63,832 bases of DNA from Streptomyces phaeoluteigriseus. Its GTDB lineage: Bacteria; Actinomycetota; Actinomycetes; Streptomycetales; Streptomycetaceae. Made by a program: the position numbers and the translations under genes. This document shows positions 1 to 8,936 of the stretch, in pieces (the first letter of the stretch is position 1; each line of letters begins with the position of its first letter). The notes under the pieces were generated by a model. The model saw only the letters and a list, made by a program, of their open reading frames with translations, was not told the origin of the DNA and searched no databases. Location: positions 277,725 to 341,556 of the forward strand of contig NZ_MPOH02000009.1 in NCBI RefSeq assembly GCF_001896135.2, in the 5' to 3' direction.

Positions 1-312
1 CCGCCCCACCCCACCCACCCGGGCCGATGCGCACTCGCCCTGTGCCTCCCCGCCCGCCGAGCACCCCGGCCACGACCGAGGACACCAGCAGGACCACCCG
101 GCCCACCCGGACCACCGACCTCATGACCACCGCGCACACCTCCACCACAGCCGCTCGTCCCGCCCTCCACCGCCGTGCCCGTACATGGCACAGCGGATGC
201 CAGGACAACGCCCACCGGATCACGCAGAGTTCCCACCGAACACACAGTGTTCACATCGACGGGCTGGGAGGGGCGGGCGGCGACCACTCGGTGGGACACC
301 GGGCGGAGCCGC
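1..312. other. Non-coding flank, nothing recognised
   Basis: C-rich sequence beginning with short CCACC/CCCACC runs. Open frames cross it, but none has a recognisable protein or a convincing ribosome binding site. It lies downstream of the minus-strand ADP-ribosylglycohydrolase gene. I see no clear terminator, RNA or repeat of note. Confidence 0.4.
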
Positions 313-1218
313 TCAGACGGACGAAGGGACCCAGGCCGGGAAGGCCTCCACCCGCTCCGTCCAGGCGGCGGGAGGCCTCCCGGCCGTGCCGGAGGCGATG
401 ACGCCGCCCACGATGGCGCAGGTCGTGTCCACGTCCCCGCCGACCTGCGCGGTGGTCCAGAAGGCCTCCTCGTAGTCACCGAGGGAGCGGGCCGCGGACC
501 AGAGCGCGAACGGGACGGTGTCATGGGCCGTCGTACGCCGTCCGCAGCCCAGGACCGCCGCCACGGTGCCGGCATCGCCGTAGTCGAGCATGTCCCGGGC
601 CCGCCGCAGTCCCGCGGTCACGGCGCTCCTGGGGATGAGGCCGATGACGCCTTCCAGGAGGGCGTCCGCGCTGGGCGGGCCCCCCGGCGCACCGGCCAGC
701 GCGGCTGCCGCGGCGACGGCCATGGCGCCGACCACGGCCTCCCGGTGCTGGTGCGTGGGGTAGGCGGAGATCTCCGCCTGGTGGATCGCCTGTTCGGGAT
801 CGTCGGCGTACCAGGCGCCCAGGGGGGCGATCCGCATGGCGGCACCGTTGCCCCAGGAGCCCTGGCCGTTGAACAGGGCGGCGGCGAGTTCACGCCAGTC
901 GCCGCCCTCCCGGACGAGTCTCAGCAGCCGGTTGACGGCGGGGCCGTAACCGCGGTCGAAGTCGTGGTGCGCGGCGAAGGACTGGGCCAGGGCGTCCTGG
1001 TCGATGCGCCGGTGTGCGGCCAGGACGGCGACGACGGAACAGGCCATTTCCGTGTCGTCCGTCCACTGCCAGCGGCCGGGCGGCAGCCCGCGGTCCTTCA
1101 GCAGCGGGTAGTGCGCCGGCACGAAGAACTGCGAGCCCAGCGCGTCCCCCACCGCCAGTCCGCGCAGGGCCGCCAGGGCGCGCGCCAGGCGCCCCTCGGG
1201 GGAGGAGTCAACGGTCAT
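313..1218 (-). CDS. ADP-ribosylglycohydrolase family protein
   Basis: Predicted 301 aa cytoplasmic hydrolase of the ARH/DraG family, which removes ADP-ribose from proteins or small molecules using a binuclear Mg2+ centre. The N-terminus has the family signature RGLAVGDALGSQF (about residues 19-31). Metal ligands are visible in TDDTEM (residues 53-58) and in the C-terminal GDVDTTCAIVGG, which supplies the usual late Asp/Asp/Thr ligands. Length is normal for the family. The ATG start overlaps the end of the upstream histidine phosphatase gene by 11 nt, so the two are probably co-transcribed and translationally coupled. The natural substrate cannot be told from sequence. No ADP-ribosyltransferase is seen nearby. 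Confidence 0.9.
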   Translation of the reverse strand: MTVDSSPEGRLARALAALRGLAVGDALGSQFFVPAHYPLLKDRGLPPGRWQWTDDTEMACSVVAVLAAHRRIDQDALAQSFAAHHDFDRGYGPAVNRLLRLVREGGDWRELAAALFNGQGSWGNGAAMRIAPLGAWYADDPEQAIHQAEISAYPTHQHREAVVGAMAVAAAAALAGAPGGPPSADALLEGVIGLIPRSAVTAGLRRARDMLDYGDAGTVAAVLGCGRRTTAHDTVPFALWSAARSLGDYEEAFWTTAQVGGDVDTTCAIVGGVIASGTAGRPPAAWTERVEAFPAWVPSSV

Positions 1219-1888
1219 CGCTCTGCCACTCTCCAGTGATCCCGTACGGCTCCGGATCCCGCCAGCGGCCGAACGGCCGGTCGAGGGCGTACTTGCCGTC
1301 GTCCCCGAGAACGAGCATCCGCATCTCGGCGTTCCCCGGATTCGACAGGGACTCGAACTCGGCGACCGTCCAGTGGAACCAGCGCATGCAGAACAGTCGC
1401 ATGGCCAGCCCGTGCGTCACGATCAGCACGTTCGGCGGGTGGTCGGGAGCCTCGAAACTGCGGAACAGGCTCTCCAGGAAGCCGCCGACCCGGTCGTACA
1501 CGTCCGCCCCGCTCTCGCCCTGGGCGAAGCGGTAGAAGAAGTGCCCGTACGCGTCACGGTAGGCCTTCTGGAGGCGGACGTCGTCGCGGTCCTGCCAGTT
1601 CCCCCAGTCCTGCTCGCGCAGCCGGGGTTCCTCCCGTACGCGTATGAGGTCGGGGTCGAGGTGGAACGCGCGGAGGGTCTCGTGCGTGCGCCGGTAGGGC
1701 GAGACGTACACGCTGACCCGCTCGTCGCCGAGCACCTCCCGCAACCGCTTGCCGGTCTCCTCCGCCTGTTGCCGGCCTCGCTCGGTCAGTGCCAGTGCGT
1801 GGTCGGGTTCACGCTCGTAGACGGTGTCATCAACATTGCCCGTTGACTCCCCGTGCCGGACAAGGACGATGCGCCGTGGTCTTACCAT
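1208..1888 (-). CDS. Histidine phosphatase family protein (phosphoglycerate mutase-like)
   Basis: Predicted 226 aa protein of the histidine phosphatase superfamily. The catalytic RHG motif is in VLVRHGES near the N-terminus, where the His forms the phosphohistidine. The second catalytic His is in LIVTHGLAM near residue 160. A TERGRQQAEETG segment follows the first motif, as in the broad-specificity phosphatase/cofactor-independent PGM branch. It could act on a sugar phosphate or another small phosphoester, and the sequence does not decide which. It is the first gene of a probable two-gene unit with the ADP-ribosylglycohydrolase, whose start lies inside its 3' end. Confidence 0.9.
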   Translation of the reverse strand: MVRPRRIVLVRHGESTGNVDDTVYEREPDHALALTERGRQQAEETGKRLREVLGDERVSVYVSPYRRTHETLRAFHLDPDLIRVREEPRLREQDWGNWQDRDDVRLQKAYRDAYGHFFYRFAQGESGADVYDRVGGFLESLFRSFEAPDHPPNVLIVTHGLAMRLFCMRWFHWTVAEFESLSNPGNAEMRMLVLGDDGKYALDRPFGRWRDPEPYGITGEWQSDDR

Positions 1889-2009
1889 GCGAAAACACTA
1901 GATCGGGTGGCGCCCGATCGAGCACTCGTACGGCCTCCATACGGCGTAGGTCACACGAAAACCGCACACAGGAGGCGTCTCCGGGGGACATGACGTGTGG
2001 GTCCGGACA

Positions 2010-2615
2010 TCAGACTATCCAGGTGGGTTCCAGCTCGACGATGTCGCCCGTGAGGGCGGAGACATCCGCTTCCGTCTGTGCTCGCAGGGCCAGCCGCTCT
2101 ATCCGCTCGGCGCGGTACTTGCCGTGTTCGGCCTGCGAGCGCCACATCGACAGGACCAGGAACTCGTGTCCCGGCGCCTCGGCGAACATGCCGCGGATCA
2201 TGCCGGGCGACCCGGCCATGGCCGGGTTCCACACCTTCTCCTGCATCAGGGTGAAGTGTTCGGCCCGTTCCGCATGGACCCTGCACAGGGCCACCCGCAC
2301 CAGGTCGGAGTCGGTGAAGCGGGGTTCGAAGCCCGTCTTCACGTCGAACCGGTAGTCGAACAGCCGGACCTGGGCGTCCTTGAAGGTGCCCGCCTGGGTG
2401 GTCGCGAGCCGGTCGTGCGAACGCGCCATGAAGGAGTCGTAGAAGGCGCGGCTCTCCCAGAACGCGAAGACGTGCGCGACCGAAGGCCGTCCCCTGCTCC
2501 AGCCCCCGCCCTGTCCCCGGAATCCCGGCTCTCCCAGAAGCCCCGCCCACTTTCGCTGCCCCCGCTCGAAACCGCGGCGGTCCACCACGGTGCAGCGAAT
2601 CCACTTGACCAGCAC
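2010..2615 (-). CDS. YdbC family protein (DUF4937-like)
   Basis: Predicted 201 aa protein starting at a GTG (VLVKWIRCTVVDRRGF). The reading frame is open further upstream, but residues before this point look non-coding and KWIRC is the typical N-terminus of this family. It has an internal duplication of a dimeric alpha/beta-barrel-type fold: an HVFAFWES segment in the first half and EFLVLSMWRSQAEHGKY in the second resemble heme-degrading-monooxygenase-like (ABM/Dabb) repeats. No function is established that I can cite. It stands alone, divergent from terD. Confidence 0.75.
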   Translation of the reverse strand: MLVKWIRCTVVDRRGFERGQRKWAGLLGEPGFRGQGGGWSRGRPSVAHVFAFWESRAFYDSFMARSHDRLATTQAGTFKDAQVRLFDYRFDVKTGFEPRFTDSDLVRVALCRVHAERAEHFTLMQEKVWNPAMAGSPGMIRGMFAEAPGHEFLVLSMWRSQAEHGKYRAERIERLALRAQTEADVSALTGDIVELEPTWIV

Positions 2616-2770
2616 CGCGCCATGGTACGGCCAGCAGGCGTGGCGTCGGTCACTCTTGGCGGCCGGGCACCCGTGCGGGCCGCCACGCGCGCGTGGCAGG
2701 ATGGACAACCGGCCCTGATGAGCGGCCAGTTCGGCGCGACAGTTGACGGGGACGGGGAGGGAAAAGACCG

Positions 2771-3304
2771 GTGAACGGCCTCAACAAGGGGATCCGCAAG
2801 GTCGAGATGGCTCTGAAGTGGGACCCCAGTCCGGCGGGTGAGCCGCCCACCGACCTGGACATAGTGGCCGGGACCTACCTGGCGGACGACCCACGGGGCG
2901 AGCCCGCCTACGTGGTGCACTTCGACAGTCGCTCCCCCGACGGCACCATCACGCTCAACCGCGACAGCACGGACGGCAAGGGCTTCGGCTGGGACGAGGT
3001 CATGACGATCGAACTCGACCGGCTGGACGCCCGGTACGCGCGCGTGGTGGTCGGTGTCGTCATCCAGCAGCGTCCCGCGGAGCGGACCTTCGTCAGCGTG
3101 ATCAACCCGGCCTTCCGGATCCGCGAGGGCTACAACGTGCTGGCCGAGGACGACTTCGGCGGGGTGCTCGGCGCGACGGCGGCCACGGTCGCGGAGTTCG
3201 TGCGCGACCCGGCCGACGGCTGGTCGCTCCACGACGGCGTACAGGGCTACGAGGACGACCCGGCGACGTTCACGAGGATCATGGGCCGGCTGCGCCGGTC
3301 CTGA
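2771..3304 (+). CDS. TerD family protein
   Basis: Predicted 177 aa protein of the TerD/stress family, starting at GTG with a GGGAGG-like ribosome binding site just upstream (2755-2761). It carries the family pattern of Asp-rich, Ca2+-binding beta-sandwich segments (for example DLDIVAGTYL, then FGWDEVMTIELDRLD and VVVGVVIQQ). TerD proteins are linked to tellurite resistance and, in streptomycetes, to Ca2+-dependent signalling and development. Many paralogues exist, so the role here is unspecified. The last 26 nt overlap the tail of a broken gene on the other strand. Confidence 0.85.
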   Translation: MNGLNKGIRKVEMALKWDPSPAGEPPTDLDIVAGTYLADDPRGEPAYVVHFDSRSPDGTITLNRDSTDGKGFGWDEVMTIELDRLDARYARVVVGVVIQQRPAERTFVSVINPAFRIREGYNVLAEDDFGGVLGATAATVAEFVRDPADGWSLHDGVQGYEDDPATFTRIMGRLRRS

Positions 3305-4524
3305 AACTCCGGTGGGCTCGGACGACGCTGGTGGAGCCGGCCCTCGGCTCCACCAGGTCATCCGGGTCGGCCGACGTGTCCGAGAAGGCCCGCAGCTCCG
3401 GATCACCCGCTACGGCGGTCGCCGGCCACGTCAGCCGTTCGTCCCCCTCGGCGAGGCCCCTCCGGGCCACCTCGCGCCACTCCCTACGGTCGACGAGGGC
3501 GAGGTAGGACGCTCGGGCCTCGTCCCAGCGCTCCTTGATTCCAGGGACCTCGTCAGTGGGAAGAGGGGTCTGCTGGACGAGGTGGTGGGCGACGGTCGCC
3601 GCGGCGAAGAAGCGCTCTGCCGTCGGCCCGAGACGCCGCAGATGCCGGACGTGCGCTTCCATCAGGGAGACCGCGTGCGGACAGCGGCGGAGGGGGGTGC
3701 CCATGCCCTCGCAGTACGTCATCACGTGCAGGATCCGCCCGGTCTGGTCCACCACTTCGGCGTCGGCCCCGGACGCCGCGACCGCCTCGTGCAGCGCCGT
3801 CACCCGCGCGACGGTGTCGGCGAAGTAGCTGTTGAGGAAGTCGCCGTCCAGGGCTCGGCGCAGCAACCAGGGCCGGACAGCCGGGTGGTCATCGACATGT
3901 CGGCAGAGTGCGTCCACCGCATGGACCCGGCCCCAGGCCGTCACGCGGTCCGCCAGCCAGATCAGCGCGTCGACTCCGCCCTACAGACGGTCGAGAGCCC
4001 GCACCGCGAGAGGGCCGAAACCGTTGGACAGCAGGACGACGGTCTGGATCCGGGGGACGTCGTCCGATGTCGCGACCTCGGCGAGCACGGCCAGGCCGAC
4101 GGCCACAACAGCGGCATCGGTCCCGTACCGGACCAGCCATCCGCCCGTCTCCCGAGCCCTTGGCTCCGGCGCTCTCCGGACCGCCTGGGCGACACGCTCG
4201 TCGTGCCGGAAGGGCACAGGACGGGGCTGAAGGCGGCGGGCCAGTGCGAGCGGCGTCGCGCTCGGGTCCGCGAAGTGCTCGTCGAGGATCCTGGCCGCTT
4301 CGCTTCCGTCGATCCTGTGGTCCGGCGGATGTCCCTGCCGACGCCGACGTCTCGCCGGAGCGTCCGGACAGGGCTCCCCGCTCCGCGGAAGGGGTTCGTG
4401 CGGGGTGAGGCGGTGCAGCCGCAGCGCGTGCTCGTACAGGGTGCGCGGGTGCTCGGCTTCCCGGGCGGTGGGGTCCCGATTATCGCGCTCACCGGCGGGA
4501 GAACGGCTCGATTCTGTTGATCAT
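3279..4524 (-). pseudogene. Broken gene of unknown family (in-frame amber codon plus possible N-terminal frameshift)
   Basis: A long protein-like reading frame runs down the minus strand but is cut by a TAG at 3978-3980, between ...GPLAVRALDRL and GGVDALIWLADRVTAWG. Both sides stay in the same frame and look like one helical protein. The upstream half has no good start in its own frame. An ATG at 4524 (MINRIEPFS) enters it only if one base is removed near the CCC run around 4500. The joined product would be about 414 residues. I do not recognise the family. The C-terminal part alone (3279-3944) could be an ORF of 221 aa but lacks a convincing start. It is probably a decayed gene, though a sequence error cannot be excluded. 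Confidence 0.6.
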
Positions 4525-4597
4525 GCTCCGCAGCCTGCCACCCGAACATCCGCTCGACAAGCCCCGTGCGGAAGGGTGCCCGCCTCCCCGAACGCAG

Positions 4598-4632
4598 AGG
4601 GCGGTGGCGCCGGAAACCGGCTCCACCGCCCT
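4598..4632 (-). terminator. Intrinsic terminator-like hairpin downstream of nrdJ
   Basis: Sixteen-base arms (4598-4613 and 4617-4632) with one mismatch and an AAA loop. They lie about 40 nt after the nrdJ stop codon, where transcription of the reductase gene should end. There is no T-run, as is usual in streptomycetes. Confidence 0.7.
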
Positions 4633-4669
4633 GTGCCAGGTCATTCACCCCTGGCTGGTCCTACTGGGG

Positions 4670-7564
4670 TCAGCTGCAACCGCTGGTCGAGCCGCAGCCC
4701 TCGCAGATGTAGCAGGAACCGGCGCGCTGCATCTTCGTGCCGCAGGAGAAGCACAGCGGGGCGTCGGCCTGGATGCCCAACTGCATCTCCACCAGCTCGG
4801 CGCTGGTGTGGGCCTGCATCGGGGCGGGCTTGGCCGCCTCGACCTCGGCCTTCGGCGTGGCGACGGCCTTCAGGTCCGTCGGGCGCGGGGCCGACTGGGC
4901 CATGCCCTCCACGTCGACGTCCTCGTCGGACGGCTCGTACGAACCGGTCTCCAGGTGACGCTGACGCTCCTCGGCGGAGTGGATGCCGAGCGCGGAGCGC
5001 GTCTCGAAGGGCAGGAAGTCGAGCGCCAGGCGGCGGAAGATGTAGTCGACGATCGACTGCGCCATCCGCACGTCCGGGTCGTCCGTCATACCGGCCGGCT
5101 CGAAGCGCATGTTGGTGAACTTCGAGACGTACGTCTCCAGCGGCACGCCGTACTGGAGGCCGACGGAGACCGCGATGGAGAAGGCGTCCATCATGCCCGC
5201 GAGCGTGGAGCCCTGCTTGGACATCTTCAGGAAGACCTCGCCGAGACCGTCGTCCGGGTAGGAATTGGCGGTCATGTAGCCCTCGGCGCCACCGACGGTG
5301 AACGACGTGGTGATGCCGGGACGGCCCTTGGGGAGACGCTTGCGGACCGGGCGGTACTCGACCACCTTCTCGACCGCGGTGCGGATCGTGTCCTCGGCCT
5401 TCTCGGTGATCTCGACCTTCTCCTTCTCCTTGGTCTTCGCGGAGAGGGGCTGGCCGACCTTGCAGTTGTCGCGGTAGATCGCGAGCGCCTTGACGCCGAG
5501 CTTCCAGGCCTCGAAGTAGATCTCCTCGACCTCCTCGACGGTCGCCGTCTCCGGCATGTTGACCGTCTTGGAGATGGCGCCGGAGATCCACGGCTGGATC
5601 GCGGCCATCATGCGGACATGGCCCATCGGCGAGATGGCGCGCTCGCCCATGGCGCAGTCGAACACCTCGTAGTGCTCCTGCTTGAGACCGGGGGCGTCGA
5701 TCACATTGCCGTTGTCGGCGATGTGGGCGACGATCGCCTCGATCTGCTCCTCCTGGTAGCCCATGCGGCGCAGGGCCTGCGGGACGGTGCCGTTGACGAT
5801 CTGCATCGAGCCGCCGCCGACGAGCTTCTTGAACTTGACCAGGGCGAGGTCGGGCTCGACGCCGGTGGTGTCGCAGGACATCGCCAGACCGATGGTGCCG
5901 GTCGGGGCGAGCACGGACGCCTGGGAGTTACGGAAACCGTTCTTCGCGCCGAGGCGCAGCACGTCCTGCCAGGCCTCCGTGGCGGCGGCCCAGACGGGGC
6001 TGTCCAGGTCGTCGATGCCGACGGCCTTCTGGTTGGCGTCGGAGTGCTGCTTCATGACGCGGTTGTGGGCGTCGGCGTTGCGGGCGTAGCCGTCGTACGG
6101 ACCGACGACCTCGGCCAGCTCGGAGGAACGGCGGTAGGCCGTGCCCGTCATCAGGGAGGTGATGGCGCCGGCCAGCGAGCGGCCGCCGTCCGAGTCGTAC
6201 GCGTGGCCGGTCGCCATCAGCAGGGCGCCGAGGTTGGCGTAGCCGATGCCGAGCTGGCGGAACGCGCGCGTGTTCTCGCCGATCTTCTGGGTCGGGAAGT
6301 CCGCGAAGCAGATGGAGATGTCCATCGCGGTGATGACCAGCTCGACGACCTTCTGGAAACGGTCGGCCTCGAAGGACTGGTGGCCCTTGCCGTCGTCCTT
6401 CAGGAACTTCATCAGGTTCAGCGAGGCGAGGTTGCAGGACGTGTTGTCCAGGTGCATGTACTCGCTGCACGGGTTCGACGCGGTGATCCGGCCGGACTCG
6501 GGGCAGGTGTGCCAGGTGTTGATCGTGTCGTCGTACTGGATACCCGGGTCGGCGCAGGCCCAGGCGGCTTCGGCGATCTTGCGGAAGAGCGACTTGGCGT
6601 CGACCTCCTCGATCACGTCACCGGTCATCCGCGCACGCAGGCCGAACTTGCCGCCCTGCTCGACGGCCGTCATGAACTCGTCGTTCACGCGGACCGAGTT
6701 GTTGGCGTTCTGGTACTGGACGGACGTGATGTCGTCGCCGCCCAGGTCCATGTCGTAGCCCGCGTCGCGCAGGACGCGGATCTTCTCCTCCTCCTTCACC
6801 TTGGTCTCGATGAAGTCCTCGATGTCGGGGTGATCCACGTCGAGAACGACCATCTTGGCGGCGCGGCGGGTGGCACCACCGGACTTGATGGTGCCGGCGG
6901 AGGCGTCGGCGCCGCGCATGAAGGAGACCGGGCCGGAGGCGTTGCCGCCGGAGGAGAGCAGCTCCTTGGAGGAGCGGATGCGGGAGAGGTTCAGGCCGGC
7001 ACCGGAGCCGCCCTTGAAGATCATGCCCTCTTCCTTGTACCAGTCGAGGATCGACTCCATGGAGTCGTCGACGGCCAGGATGAAGCAGGCGGAGACCTGC
7101 TGGGGCTGCGGGGTGCCCACGTTGAACCAGACGGGGCTGTTGAAGCTGAAGATCTGGTGCAGGAGGGCGTACGCCAGCTCGTGCTCGAAGATCTCGGCGT
7201 CGGCGGGCGACGGGAAGTACTTGTGGTCCTCGCCGGCCTTCCGGTACGTCTTCACGATGCGGTCGATCAGCTGCCTGAGGCTGACCTCGCGCTGCGGGGT
7301 GCCGACGGCACCTCGGAAGTACTTGCTGGTGACGATGTTGACCGCGTTCACCGACCAGAAGTCGGGGAACTCGACGCCACGCTGCTCGAAGTTGACCGAG
7401 CCGTCGCGCCAGTTGGTCATGACGACGTCACGGCGCTCCCAGGCCACCTCGTCATACGGGTGCACGCCGGGGGTCGTGTGGATGCGCTCGATACGCAGGC
7501 CCTTGGTCGCCTTGGCGCCCTTGGCTCGGGAACCCCGTGCCGGACCGCTCGCCGTCTCTGTCAT
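4670..7564 (-). CDS. nrdJ: Adenosylcobalamin-dependent (class II) ribonucleoside-diphosphate reductase
   Basis: Predicted 964 aa enzyme that converts ribonucleotides to deoxyribonucleotides with coenzyme B12 as radical source, so it needs no oxygen. The start is ATG at 7564 (MTETASGPARGS), preceded by GGGAGG at good spacing. Visible family features include the VSACFILAVDDSMES segment, GGSGAGLNLSRIR, the catalytic-site stretch NPCSEYMHLDNTSCNLASLN, the LAPTGTIGLAMSCDTTG phosphate-binding region, and a Cys-rich tail (CFSCGTKM...CYICEGCGSTSGCS) that probably serves as the redox/zinc end. Length is normal for the actinobacterial enzyme. nrdR lies 163 nt upstream on the same strand, so the pair forms the nrdR-nrdJ operon. 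Confidence 0.97.
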   Translation of the reverse strand: MTETASGPARGSRAKGAKATKGLRIERIHTTPGVHPYDEVAWERRDVVMTNWRDGSVNFEQRGVEFPDFWSVNAVNIVTSKYFRGAVGTPQREVSLRQLIDRIVKTYRKAGEDHKYFPSPADAEIFEHELAYALLHQIFSFNSPVWFNVGTPQPQQVSACFILAVDDSMESILDWYKEEGMIFKGGSGAGLNLSRIRSSKELLSSGGNASGPVSFMRGADASAGTIKSGGATRRAAKMVVLDVDHPDIEDFIETKVKEEEKIRVLRDAGYDMDLGGDDITSVQYQNANNSVRVNDEFMTAVEQGGKFGLRARMTGDVIEEVDAKSLFRKIAEAAWACADPGIQYDDTINTWHTCPESGRITASNPCSEYMHLDNTSCNLASLNLMKFLKDDGKGHQSFEADRFQKVVELVITAMDISICFADFPTQKIGENTRAFRQLGIGYANLGALLMATGHAYDSDGGRSLAGAITSLMTGTAYRRSSELAEVVGPYDGYARNADAHNRVMKQHSDANQKAVGIDDLDSPVWAAATEAWQDVLRLGAKNGFRNSQASVLAPTGTIGLAMSCDTTGVEPDLALVKFKKLVGGGSMQIVNGTVPQALRRMGYQEEQIEAIVAHIADNGNVIDAPGLKQEHYEVFDCAMGERAISPMGHVRMMAAIQPWISGAISKTVNMPETATVEEVEEIYFEAWKLGVKALAIYRDNCKVGQPLSAKTKEKEKVEITEKAEDTIRTAVEKVVEYRPVRKRLPKGRPGITTSFTVGGAEGYMTANSYPDDGLGEVFLKMSKQGSTLAGMMDAFSIAVSVGLQYGVPLETYVSKFTNMRFEPAGMTDDPDVRMAQSIVDYIFRRLALDFLPFETRSALGIHSAEERQRHLETGSYEPSDEDVDVEGMAQSAPRPTDLKAVATPKAEVEAAKPAPMQAHTSAELVEMQLGIQADAPLCFSCGTKMQRAGSCYICEGCGSTSGCS

Positions 7565-7727
7565 GCCGCCTCCCTGTACGGGCGAAAACGCCCATAAATG
7601 CCACGTTGTTCCTGTGACACGGTGTTCTGTCTTGTGCTGCGGGCACCACGCGCTACGCCCGCAACAGGTCTTGGTCCGCCGCCGCCCGGCCGGACCCGGA
7701 GCTGCCGTTCCGGTTCCGGCCCGCCGG

Positions 7728-8330
7728 TCAGTCGGCGGAGTGGGCGGGCTCGGGAACCTGAACGGTTCCTCCGCGCCCGCCGTCGTCTTCCCGGCCCCCC
7801 GCGACAGCGGCTTCAGCACCGTCAGTGCCGTCAGCGCCGTCTGTGCCGTCGGCGTGTTCGCGGTCTTCGTCGTCCGCGGCGGGGTGCCCCGTCTCCCTGA
7901 GTTCCGCGATGGCGGCCTCGAAGTCGTCGAGCGAGTCGAATGCCCGGTAGACGGAGGCGAATCGCAGATAGGCGACGAGGTCCAGCTCCTGCAACGGGCC
8001 GAGTATGGCCAGCCCCACGTCGTGGGTGGTCAGCTCGGCACTCCCGGTGGCCCGCACCGCCTCCTCGACCCGCTGGCCGAGCTGGGCGAGCGCGTCCTCG
8101 GTGACAGGCCGTCCCTGGCATGCCTTGCGGACGCCATTGATGACCTTGGTGCGACTGAAAGGCTCGGTGACCCCGGACCGCTTGACCACCATGAGCGAGC
8201 ACGTCTCCACGGTCGTGAAACGACGGGAGCAGTCAGGGCACTGGCGGCGCCTGCGGATCGACGTGCCGTCGTCGGTCGTACGACTGTCGACGACGCGGCT
8301 GTCGGGGTGCCTGCAGAAGGGGCAGTGCAT
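7728..8330 (-). CDS. nrdR: Transcriptional repressor NrdR
   Basis: Predicted 200 aa repressor of ribonucleotide reductase genes. The N-terminal zinc ribbon has Cys3, Cys6, Cys31 and Cys34 (CPFC and CPDC). It is followed by an ATP-cone domain (about residues 46-136, starting near [14 protein letters not shown]) that senses ATP/dATP. The C-terminal 45 residues are a low-complexity D/G/A-rich tail beyond the usual NrdR length of about 150 aa. It is the promoter-proximal gene of the nrdRJ operon, and two NrdR-box palindromes lie about 110-150 nt upstream of its start, which indicates autoregulation. Confidence 0.96.
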   Translation of the reverse strand: MHCPFCRHPDSRVVDSRTTDDGTSIRRRRQCPDCSRRFTTVETCSLMVVKRSGVTEPFSRTKVINGVRKACQGRPVTEDALAQLGQRVEEAVRATGSAELTTHDVGLAILGPLQELDLVAYLRFASVYRAFDSLDDFEAAIAELRETGHPAADDEDREHADGTDGADGTDGAEAAVAGGREDDGGRGGTVQVPEPAHSAD

Positions 8331-8436
8331 GATCCATCCCTCCTCGCAGCAGACTCAATGGCCTCGCCGGGCCTCACGGGCCCCTCGAAGCAGCCCCCAG
8401 CATAGGCGATCCTCGAGGGTGCGAAGTCCCGGGGGA

Positions 8437-8480
8437 CCACAACTTGTGGGCTGCTGGTGATATCCAACCACTAGATGTGG
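8437..8480 (-). promoter_or_regulatory. Pair of NrdR boxes upstream of nrdRJ
   Basis: Two 13-bp palindromes, CCACAACTTGTGG (8437-8449) and CCACTAGATGTGG (8468-8480), have centres 31 bp apart. That is three helical turns, the arrangement known for NrdR operators. The core resembles the NrdR-box pattern CACwAtATwGTG. They sit between nrdR and lexA on the nrdR side and should let NrdR repress its own operon when dATP is high. Confidence 0.8.
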
Positions 8481-8482
8481 TG

Positions 8483-8861
8483 CCTGACTCATTCACCCAG
8501 GCTGTGTCGCGTGTCGCGTCGACGGCCTTCACACGCAGCGGTCCCACGGTCACAGCGAGCACCCGGAAACCGCCCTGCGCGACCCGCCCCGCGCGACACG
8601 ACGCACGCGCGCGTACGGCCATATCGCCGGGCGTCGCGCAGGGATACGGTGAGCGCCAGGAGGAGGAGAGGTGGGACTCTCGCGCAGAGCCGGGCCCGGT
8701 TCCCGGATCACGGGAGTGCGGATGGCAGACTGGGGTCACACCTCACCAGGCCATCGGCCCCGGTGGCGAAGGGTACGACAAGCAGCCCTTCCGCCCGGCG
8801 GGCAACGCGTCAGCCATACACCCAGACACATGATCAAGTCAGGCTATCTGCGCTTTTTCAC
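8483..8861. other. nrdR-lexA divergent intergenic region
   Basis: About 600 nt separate the nrdR start from the lexA start. Apart from the NrdR boxes at one end and the SOS box at the other, I see no protein, RNA or repeat that I can support here. Open frames through it lack codon-position bias and a plausible product. Confidence 0.4.
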
Positions 8862-8877
8862 TCGAACGTGTGTTTGG
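8862..8877 (+). promoter_or_regulatory. SOS box (LexA operator) of lexA
   Basis: TCGAACGTGTGTTTGG, an imperfect palindrome of the actinobacterial LexA operator (consensus core GAAC-N4-GTTC, here GAAC-GTGT-GTTT). It lies 60 nt upstream of the lexA start, where autorepression is expected. Confidence 0.8.
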
Positions 8878-8936
8878 CGCAACCTTTCGAAAGCAACTAC
8901 CGTTGTCCAGCAGGGAGACAACCGAGAGGGGCCGAC

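Noticed and set aside
4517..7597. 1026-codon plus-strand frame opposite nrdJ
   Set aside because: It is the antisense shadow of a strongly coding GC-rich gene. The product is a His/Val/Gly/Leu-rich string with no motifs.
8438..8716. Additional small genes in the nrdR-lexA gap
   Set aside because: Frames here have no start with a ribosome binding site and no recognisable domain.
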